Below, piece after piece: positions 18,391 through 28,300 of a stretch of 64,000 nt of DNA (the stretch's first letter is position 1; every line of letters begins with the position of its first letter). The stretch comes from Sporomusa acidovorans. Its GTDB lineage: Bacteria; Bacillota; Negativicutes; Sporomusales; Sporomusaceae. The stretch lies in NCBI RefSeq assembly GCF_002257695.2, contig NZ_CP155571.1, one strand, 5' to 3'. The notes beneath the pieces were generated by a model, which worked only from the letters and a program-made list of their open reading frames with translations, was not told the DNA's origin and searched no databases. The translations under genes and the position numbers were made by a program.

Positions 18391-18600
18391 TTTTTCGCCT
18401 TTGACTTGGGAACCGATAATGTTGGTATCGTTGCCGGATTTCAAGGTTGTAGTGCCGCTGGCGCTAATTACGCTTTCCGTATGGGTATTACTGTCTTCGT
18501 TTTCTTTGCTTTTGTTCGCGCCAACGCCGCCGTTGAATCCGCCGAAGGAACCTGTGCCTAAGCCGAAGGATGCACCGAGTAATGCTGATGCTATTTTATA
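18385..18600 (-). pseudogene. tpsA fragment fused by deletion to module B
   Basis: Encodes the Gly-rich FHA-2 segment (ASFGLGTGSFGGFNGG, NEDSNTHTESVISASGTT) up to GSQVKGEKV. Compared with tpsA about 20150-20380, the next 70 or so codons are missing and the frame shifts at the joint (about 18387-18390). Its upstream edge is the TATTTTATACTG leader and REP at 18614-18640. Confidence 0.75.
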
Positions 18601-18613
18601 CTGAAAAAGATAA

Positions 18614-18640
18614 TGAGTCAAGGAACCGTCCCTTGACTCA
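18614..18640. repeat. Solo REP palindrome
   Basis: A complete 27-bp member, 60 bp downstream of the candidate immunity gene of tpsA. It marks the edge between the resident toxin/immunity end and cassette B. Confidence 0.85.
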
Positions 18641-18700
18641 TCCTTCATTTATTTATAAACATGGAACTATATAATCTTACGAGTAACCGCCTTTCTTCGC

Positions 18701-18934
18701 CTATTGGTTCTCGCCTTTTTTGGAAAATACGATATTATAAATAGCCTCAAATATAATTTTATATATTTTAAAAGCCTCCCATAAAGTTTGCCCCCTAACC
18801 TGACCTAGATAAAGTGTCGGATCTGTAAGCAATGTAACCAATGTCAGTAGCGATAGTGGTAAACACAATAACCATATCGGACTCAATATAATTAAAATCA
18901 ATATAAATATTAACCATCTGAATATAAAACTCAT
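18701..18934 (-). CDS. Small two-helix membrane protein, candidate immunity to the TpsA toxin
   Basis: 77 residues with one or two strongly hydrophobic helices (residues about 3-37, rich in Ile and Leu) and a short soluble tail (AFKIYKIIFEAIYNIVFSKK). The start ATG 18934 has an excellent AGGTGGAGG site. It is the first gene after the tpsA reading frame (75 bp after its second stop), the place of a CdiI-type immunity gene. Membrane location would fit a toxin that acts on, or passes through, the inner membrane. No family recognised. Confidence 0.55.
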   Translation of the reverse strand: MSFIFRWLIFILILIILSPIWLLCLPLSLLTLVTLLTDPTLYLGQVRGQTLWEAFKIYKIIFEAIYNIVFSKKGENQ

Positions 18935-19008
18935 ATTCCTCCACCTAATACAATTTAATAATAGGTATTAAATTCTTATATATTTTGTATGTTCCTGTTT
19001 TGCAAAAT

Positions 19009-19332
19009 CTATTTTTCTTTATATTTATTATAAACCTTTAGCAGAGTTCCCCAAACGCCAGGAACTGCCGCTGTTCCGTCCTCATAAGCTTCAGTATATC
19101 CCATTGATTTCGTTATGGCTGCTATTTCAGCCTCACTCCATGCTCTTCCAGCATATAACAAAAATTCACGTTTTTGGCCATCGGTTAAATCCGTAATGAC
19201 GACCCCATAGGCTTGACCATTTATTTGTCCAACTATATGTTGGTCTATAACTTTCCCTTCAAAGTAATTATCTTCGGTATTTACCCCATCGCCTTTCTTA
19301 TAATCCCATCCGTAATCAGGATTATTTGCATC
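19009..19332 (-). pseudogene. In-frame continuation of tpsA beyond a TAA stop
   Basis: Directly after the stop (19333-19335) the same frame stays open for 107 codons to TAG at 19009-19011. It reads DANNPDYGWDYKKGDGVNTE and later YGVVITDLTDGQKREFLL, AGRAWSEAEIAAITKSMGY and VPGVWGTLLKVYNKYKEK. There is no ribosome binding site or start. It therefore looks like the original C-terminus of the toxin, separated by one nonsense codon. Confidence 0.8.
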
Positions 19333-22300
19333 TTACTCCCAGAAGTATACTCCTGCTGGTGGTGGTGCTATAGCTGTGTCTACTCCATCTATTACTTGAA
19401 AGAAACCGTCTTTAGTATGAACTATCTCACCTTCACGATGTGTCCGATGGTTATAATCATTATATTTAATACCACTATAGGCTGCACTAGCTCCAGCCTG
19501 TACACTTCCACCTACTATCTTAGCAGCTACTGCACCAATAGCTTCACTGGCAATAAGACGTAGATTTTTGTCAGTAATATTGGCTAATTGTTTCTGTGCA
19601 AGCTGACTGAATCCATCCCCTGCTGCTCCAGATGCAAAACCATTACCTGTCATGCTAGACACTATTCCACTTGAAACAACATGTAAGAGAACTTTGTATT
19701 CCCCACCTTCAACCCACTTAGCTTTTTCTTCTGGGGTTTTGGCATTTTTCCACATGCTATCTGCCAAATCACCAATTGCCTTATTGGCTTCCTGACTAAA
19801 TACCTGTGCTAATTCTTGACGTTCCTGCACTGATTTTTTATCGAATATCTTACCTAAAGCATTTACTGCATTGTTAGTATCACGATTTAAATTACTTAAG
19901 TCCGTATTTCCTGACCTTATTTCAATTGTCCCATCAGCAATCGCTGATTTAGTTGTACTACCTGCATTACCGTTAACTGGCATACCTGGTGTAGGAGTAA
20001 TACTGCCATTTTTCAAGTTTACCCCTGAACTGCTCGCGCTGTACTCCGCCTTATTCTTAATATCCGAGTAAGTCAAAGTATCCGTACTAATCTTATTCTT
20101 ATCCGGCGTAGCCTCGCTGCTAATAACCGCACCCTTCAGGTCGGTGTTTTTACCGACATTGATAGTAAAGCCCTGCTTACCAGCATAGATGCCCGCTTGT
20201 TCGATAACGCTGCTGTAGTTGGAATTGATTTTACCGGTATTTGTCGAGCCATGAGTACCGCCGCGATTTCCGGTATCAAAGTTAATCCCGCTATTCTTGC
20301 TTTTCTCGGTATAGGTATCAGTATCCTGCTGGCTGCCAATATTTAGGTTGCCGCCCACGTCAGCCACTACTTTTTCGCCTTTGACTTGAGAGCCGGTAAT
20401 GTTGGTATCGTTGCCGGATTTCAAGGTTGTAGTGCCGCTGGCGCTAATTACGCTTTCCGTATGGGTATTACTGTCTTCGTTTTCTTTGCTTTTGTTCGCG
20501 CCAACGCCGCCGTTGAATCCGACCAAGGAACCTGTGCCTAAACCGAAGGATGCACCGAGCGATGCTGATGAGGAGCTATTCTTGGTATTAGTCTGCGAAA
20601 CATTTTGGGCTGATTCAATGGTAAGGTTTTTAGCTGCAGCAAGAGTGATGTCATCTCCCGTGATATTCGTCGCTTTAAGATCGACATCCCCGGCAGTCGC
20701 TTTGATGGTTACGTCGCCGCCTGCCGTAATGTTGGCCGCATTTACCGTTTCTACATGGATGTTCTGCTCTTTCGTGGTTTTAGTGCTGCCGATGCCGATA
20801 TTGATGGAAAATGCTTGGTCTATATAATTTTTAAGGGCATCACTCTTTTGGGCAACTTTTTCCGCCTTATCGGCCTTTTGGGTAATACCCGCAGCCTCAT
20901 AGTCTTTAACCGCCTGGTCGTATGCTTTCTGTAAATTCGTATATTGATTGAGGTTCTTATCGATGATTTGATAGTCCTGCAGGGCTTTGTAGCCGTAAAG
21001 AGTCTGCAAGCGTTTATCCTGTACGTCGCCTGCCCGGTTCACATGGTAGGCAAAATTAGATCCGGCGTCAATTATCGCTCCGCCTAACGATACGCTTAGG
21101 CCGCTTTGCTTGAATTCATACTTGTACTGGCTGTCATAGGTATTGATAGTATTATCAATACTCACATTCTTACCGGTGATGGTGGTGTCCTTGCCGCTGA
21201 CAACTGTTGTGCCTTCACTTTTAACGTTGTTGCCGGCGGTGACGGTGACGTTACCGGCAATGGAGCCGACCGTGCTGCCGATTTCGTCTTTGACTTGTTC
21301 GTTCAGGGTCGTTTTGGTCGACTGCGTGCCGATCGTAAAACCCAGGCCGCCGCCACTGAAGAGGCCGGATTTTTTTACTTTCTTGTAATGCTCGTCGGCG
21401 CCGGTTTCCTGGGTGGAGGTAATGGTTACGTCGTTATCCGCTTGGAGATTGACATCGTTGGTGGCGACAACGTTGCTGCCCTTAACCGTAAGATCTTTGC
21501 CGCTGGTAACATGGACTGCTTCACCGGAGATGGTGCTGCCTTTTACTTCGTTGGTTAAGGAATAGTCGAGCTTATCTGTGGTTTTCGATGATAAGAAGCC
21601 GCTTTTTTTCTTATGGGATTGCACGAGGGATTCGTGTTTTTCGGTGACGGCGGTAACGGCGACATCGTTGTCGGCCACAAGCGTCACAGTGCCTTTATCG
21701 CTGGTAAGGCTGCTGCCGGCAATGGTAATGCTGCCGCTATTGGGATTGGCTGTACTGCTGTTTGCCGGATTTACAGCCGCAACAGTAATATTGTTGCCGG
21801 CCTGCAGGCTGCTGCCGATCACGGTTTCATCGTCCGTGCGGGTGCGTTTCCAATTGCTGCCGGAACCTACCTTTTTATCTTCCAGGGTTTCGTCTTTGAC
21901 GGCGGTAAGGTTAATATTGCCGGCGGTCGATTGGAGCGTAAGATTCTGCCCGGCCGCTACCTGGGCACCACTTAGGTTGAGATCCTGCTGGCTTGTCAAC
22001 GTTACGTTGTTGCCGGCTGTAATGCTGCTAACAACATTGGCCGTTGTTTCTTTTTGGTAAAAATTTTTCCTCCAGAAGCCGGTCTTTTGGTCTACGCTCT
22101 CTTTATCTTGCACTGAGTTCATGTTAATGTTTCCCAGCGAAGAGGTAATGGTAACATCTTTGCCCGCTGCCACTTGAACGCCGCTCAGATTGGCATCCTG
22201 TCGGCTTGTCAGGCTTAGATTGTTGCCGGCTTGAATGCTGCTGGCTATGTTGGTAGTTGCGTCATATAGATAGTTTTTCGCCGTAGTTGTATCGGTTGTG

Positions 22301-25300
22301 ACGGTGGCACCGGCGGTTAAGCTGCGGCCGGCGTCGAGAGTTAGATCTGTTCCTGCCGAGATTTTTGCACCGGTGATGGCTATGTCCCGGCCGGCAGTAA
22401 TGTTTACATTGCCGAGCGAACTGATTGTCGCCATTTGCCCGGCTATTGTCCGGATGTCGTTACCGGCTGCTACGTTTTCGCCGGTTTTGGCGACATAGGT
22501 GGTTGTCTCATTTTTGATATCGCGGCCGGCAACAAGATTAACCTGTCCACCGCTGATGGTACTGTTTTGATTGACAATATCCTGATCGGCCGTGATGCTG
22601 ACGTTATCGCCCGTAATAATTGCGCCGCCCGCAGTGAGACTGCCCGTATGGTTGGGGGCCAGATAGACGACCGGCACAAGCACTTTCTGCCCCTGGACTT
22701 CCTGTTCCACCAGCCAGACCATATCGGAAGTAAGCTGGGCCATTTGCTCAGCCGATAGGGCCACGCCGACCTGGAGGTTGAACTTTTGGGCGTAGGTAAC
22801 GCCACTTTCCAGCAATGCTTTGTATTGATCCTGAGCAGAGGAATAACCGTTCAATACTTGTTTTCCCGTCAACTCGCTAATTTGATCACGAACCAATTTC
22901 TGCTGATAAAAGCCATCGCCGATTTGCTTCAGTGTTTTGCTTGGGTCTAGGCCCAGCCGCTGCAACATATAATCGCTGGAAATAAAGCTTTGATAATTGG
23001 CAAAACGGGGATCTGTTTCTACTAAATATTTACTGCCCGGTTCGCTGTGAATTGTATAAAGGCCGTTAGTAGGCAGGGTAATATTCATGCTCGGTTGCTT
23101 CGCTACCTCTGCTACCGTGGCGGCGTGCCCGGCGTCTCCCACCGTTGCCTGGGTATTTACAGGCGTATTACCTGGCTTCACGCTTACTCCATTTTGTTCC
23201 AAGGCCGTACTGCCTGGTAAAGCGGCATTGCCGCCTGTTTCTTTCTCAATAGTAGAAAGCGGGCTATGCTGGCCTGTTTCACCTACTGTTGTCTGGTTAC
23301 TGACAGGCGCACTGCTTGGCTTCACGCTGACTCCGCTCTGTCCCAGGGCCGTACTGCCCGGTAAACCTGTATTGCCGCCTGTATCCTTCTGAATTTCAGA
23401 TAGAGTGCCATACTTTCCGGCTTCGCCTACGGTTGCCGGGTTGTTTACGGGCGTATTGCTTGGCCTCACGGAAGTACCGGTACTCTGACCTAAATTGCTG
23501 CCACCCTGTAAATTGGCATTGCCTAATACGGTTTGAATCTTGGACACGTTGGACTGCTGGGTAGTTTGTAAAGTGGAAAAATTGCCGCCGGTAACGTTGG
23601 TGGGATTCTTCGTGATGTTATTGACGCTTGGCCCGTTAATGATGACCTGTTGGCCACCGCCGAAGATGGAGGAGTAGCCGGATAGCTGTTCGTATACCGA
23701 GTCATCATATTGCCGAAGAATTTTATTGTAATATGTCCCATCCGTTATCCAATCCTTGGAACCTTCAAAAGCACCCTTCGGACCTGTACCACTAGTATTG
23801 CCAACGCGATTATCCCAATAGGTATCAGCTAAATGACGGGTTGTTATTCTTACTCGTCCCTGTGATAGATTATTGAGGATACCGCTAGCTTCAAGTGTCC
23901 CTGCAGCAATGATTGTACTATTGTTATTGTTCACCGTTACGCCTTGCAATAAAATGTTTCGACCTGCTCTTATCTCACCTGCAGGCGAGTCATCTATGAA
24001 GTATGTTTCGGTAGTGGTTTCTCCAAGTAACCATGTAGGTGCTCTGTTTCCGTATTGGTCTAATGCTCCAGTATTATTATTACTAATTTTTTTTGCAGCA
24101 GTCGAATCTAATAAATCAGTACATAATTCTTCCTTGACATCGTTATTATTGCCCCCCAGGTGGTAGGCAACTAACACCACTTTATCAACAGCTGACGCGT
24201 ATATTATCTTAGATACAACCTTTTCCCCCACTTCCAAAACTCGCTTCTTATTCGTAATATCATTCGCATAGATTGATATATTCCCGTCAGCTTCAATCGT
24301 AGCCGACTGATTAAGTACTGAGTTAGTTCTATCCAGCGGTTGTCCGTTGCTATCGCGTCGCGCACTGCCGGCGATGGTGATATTGCCCATGCTGTAGATA
24401 TTCGCCCCGTCCTTATTTTCCACAGAACCAGCGGCGTTCAGGTTCATCTCGCCGGTAGTAGCCAGAATGGCCGCATCGCCGGTATTTTTGATGGTGTTAG
24501 CTTGTACGGTCAGGTCATTGGCCGTTACCGTACCGGTATTGTTGACATTCTGGGCCTGTACCACTACCGTGTTCCCGTCAAACCGGCCACTGTTATTGAC
24601 ATCGCCTGTTGCGGCAATCGTTAATCCCGTTCCGGCCGACAGGGTAGCGCCCGCATTGTTGGTAACCGCAGCGGCGTTCAGGCTGGCATTGCGTACCGCC
24701 GTAATCGTACCTTGATTGGTCAGCGTACCGGTAACGGCTAGATGCACATCCCGGTTGGCCTGCAGTTGGCTGCCGGCTTCCTGGGTAAAATCACTGTTTA
24801 CCGTAAGATTCACGTCCTGCCCGGCCGTTAGCTTGCGGTTGGACCCGGTCAGATTTTGGGTAGTAAGGTTCATATCCTTGCTGGCGGACAGGGTGCCGTT
24901 AGCGGTTTGAATCGTCTTGGCCTCCACGGTAAGGTTCCCGGTAGCCCTAATGTTGCCGTCGGTGTTGTTTAACGTTGAACTACTTTGCTTGAGCTTCAGA
25001 TCCTGCTGGGCCAATAATTTGCCGCCGGTATTGTCAATTCCCTGACCGGCGTTCACGGTTAAGGTTCCTTGGGCTAAGACCTGACCATTCTGATTGGTTA
25101 GGCTAGCAGCGGTTAGGCTGAGATCGCCGTTAGCGCCAATCAGTCCGTTGGTGTTGTCAATGGCCTGGTCAACGCCAATGGTTGCCCCGCTCTGATCCAG
25201 GCTTAGGATGCTGCCGTTTTGGTTAGCCAGTGCTCGGGCTGTAAGGTTCAAGCCTTTCGTGGCCTGAATCAGCCCCCGGTTGTTGGTAAGTGTTGCCTGA

Positions 25301-28300
25301 GAAGCAATGTCGACCGTATCCCCGGCAAGAAAGCCCCGGGTATTGGTGATGGCCGCTGCCTGCAGCGCCAGTTGTCGCTGGGCGATGATCGAGCCTTGGG
25401 TATTGTCAAAAAACCCCTGGCTCTTAATATCTGCCCGGCCGTTGCCGGCAATCGTACCATTACTATTATCCAAGCCATTGGCAGCGATGATGGTAAGAAG
25501 ACCGGTGCCGGCATGTTGGAGCTGACCACTGCTATTCAGCAGCGACTTGCCTTGCAGGGTTACTGCATCGCCGTTGGTAGCTATGGTGCCGCCGGTATTG
25601 TCAATGGTGTCGGCGGCAATCAGGTTGGTGGCGCCGGCGCCGGTCTGGGCAATATGGCCGTCATGGTTATCGATGGTATTGGCCGTAATCGACACAGTGC
25701 CAGCCACAATCCGGCCTTTATTGCCGGTTGCGTCCGCAGCGTTTTGGACATTGCCGGCGGCCTTCATGGTTAAAGCATTTCCGGTTTCGATGGTGCCGCC
25801 GCTATTGTTGATATCACCGGTTGTAGCTGTAATACCGGCGCTGCCGCCGGCGTAGGTTCTACTGCCGGTAAGCTCTAAGGCCTCACCGGTAATGGTCAGA
25901 TTGCCGCCAGCCAGGGCCTGTCCCCGGCTGGCAACGGCACCGGCAGCCGTAATGGTGAGATCGCCGGCGTCGCCAACGCTGCCATTGCTGTTAATCCCAG
26001 CCCCCAGCGCGCCGGTCGAGGCCACTTCGTTGGCCGCGATCGTTGTATTGTGGCCGGCAGCCACTATGCCGCTGTTTGTAAGCATCTGTACAGCCTGAAT
26101 GCCCACATTTCCCTGCGCGTAGATAGTTCCCTGATTGCTGAGGTCGCCGTGAACCAAAAGGTTTATATCGCCCGTACTGTTCAGTTGACCGCTGTTTGTA
26201 AGGCTATTGGTTTCTACTTTTACTACATCGGCATTCACACTGCCGCTGCTGATTACCTGTAACGCGCTTACAGAAACATCTTTGCCGGCTAGCTGACCGC
26301 GGTTAGCTACCTTGCCGGCCGTCGAAAGGGTCAACGTACTTCCTGTCGCTAGGGCGGCATTCGTGTCATTGGTAAGAGAACTGCCTACTAGTGTGGCGTT
26401 TCTGACCGCTATCATGTTCCCCTGATTGATCAGCGCACCGCCAGCAGTTACGTTCAAGTCGCGGTTGGCCTTAAACTGACCGCCGGCACTGTTGGTCAGA
26501 CTGCCGGTCACGGTTATGGCTATATCCTCACCGGCCAGTGTCTGACCGTTGCCGTTCAGACTTTGCGCGGTGAGAATGATATCCTGGTTTGCCGCCAGAT
26601 TACCGGCGGTATTATCGACGGCCGCCGCCTGAATTGCCAAATTTCTGCCGGCAGTGATTGTCCCTGCCGTATTGCTCAGATTAGCCCCAGCCTGTTTAAG
26701 ACTTAGATCCTGCCCGGAAAGAATGGTGCCGCCGGTATTGTCGGTGTATTGTTCACTGGTGAGTATCAGGTTATTTTTGGCAGTGATCCAGCCGCCCTGG
26801 TTGCTCAGGCTTTGGCTTGTAATGTCGACATCGCCGTTGCCGCCCAGCAGACCGGAATCATTTTGCAGACTCTCTGTTACCTGGATTTGGGTGTGACTGG
26901 TATCCAGGTTAATGATTTTGCCACCGGTATTGTTGAGTGACCGGGAACTCAGATTCAAGCCTTTGCCTGCCTGCAGAATGCCCTGCCGGTTGTTCACGGC
27001 GCCGGCGGCTGTCAGGGTTACTTGATCGGCGCCGGACAAGGTGCCTTGTTCATTGTTGACGGCGCCGGCCGTGATCTTCATTGCTTTTTGAGCGATAACC
27101 GTGCCCTGGGTATTGTCTATGGTTTGCCCTTCCAGGCTGGCGCTGCCGTTGCCGGCGATGAGGCCGTTTTTGTTTTCCAGGGCACCGGTTGTTTTGATGA
27201 CCAAAGCCCCGGTGCCGGCGTGCTGGATTTGTCCCCCGTTATTTTTGATTTCATTGGCTGCCAGTGTCAGGGACGCGCCGTTGGTGGCCAGGGTACCGCC
27301 GGTGTTGTCGATGCTGGTTACCTTCAGGCTGGTAGCTTCCGCACCAAGCTGCTTCATGCTGCCGCCTCTATTGCTGATACTCTTGGCGGTAACAGCCACT
27401 TTTTCGGCAATGATCTGGCCCTGGCTGCCATTGGCCGCCGCATCATTCTTTATGGCGAAGCCGGCGTTTACGGTTAAGGTACGGCCAACTTTTATGCTGC
27501 CGCCGGTATTGTTGATGTCGCCGGCTGTGGCCGTGATGTCGGCTAGGCCGCCGGCGGAGGTTCTGCCGCCGCTCAGATCCAGGCTGCCGCCGCTCAGGGT
27601 GAGGTTGCCGCCGGCCAAGGTCTGCCCCTGGCTGGCAACAACGCCGCCAGCGGTAACGGTGAGATTGCCCGCGTCGCCAACGCTGCCGTCACTGGTAATC
27701 CCGGCACCCAGCGAGCCGGTCGACGCCACTTCGCTGGCCGCGATAGTTAGGTTGTGGGCAGCGGCCAGCACGCCGCTATTGGTAAGGGTATGTACATCCG
27801 TAATATTCGTATTTTCTTGCGCGTACATGACGCCTTGGTTAACGAGGTCCCACTGAACCTGCAGGTTCATAGCGGTGGTACTATTCATTCGGCCACTGTT
27901 TTTCAGGCCGTTAACCGCTATTGTTAACGCAGCGGCACTCACGGTGCCAGCGTTAGTTGCCTGTAAGGCACTTACTGAAACATCATGTCCCGCTAACTGG
28001 CCGCTGTTATCGATAGTGCCGGCAGCGGCAAGGGTCAGGCTGTCGCCGGACGCCAGGACGGCGTCGGCCTCATTCGTGATAGAACCGCCCATCAGAGCAG
28101 CGTTCCTAACGGCCGTGATGCTTCCCCGGTTTGTCACCGCACCGCCGGCATTAATGTTCAGGTCGCGGTTGGCTTGGAACTGGCCGCCGACGCTATTGGT
28201 CAGACTGCCGGTTACGGTTATGGCTAAGTCCCCGCCGGCCAGCGTCTGGCCGTTACCGTTCAGGCTTTGGGCTGTGAGGGTGACATCGTTATTGGCCGCG

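Noticed and set aside
6787..18640. Regularly recurring 27-bp palindromes as a possible CRISPR array.
   Set aside because: Spacing is irregular (100 bp to several kb), the repeats are palindromic REPs linked to RAYT genes, and no cas genes are present.
7683..19332. Prophage or integrative element.
   Set aside because: No integrase, phage structural, or conjugation genes and no tRNA attachment site; only RAYT, IS91 and IS110 traces.
19333..19335. Recoded stop (selenocysteine or pyrrolysine) in tpsA.
   Set aside because: The codon is TAA, which is used by neither system; a nonsense mutation is simpler.
27101..27856. Long plus-strand open frame of 251 codons within tpsA (and others such as 28805-29335, 27875-28375).
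   Set aside because: These are shadows of the GC-rich repetitive tpsA coding sequence on the other strand: low-complexity Ala/Pro/Leu/Val composition, no ribosome binding site, and repeated with the 1704-bp unit.
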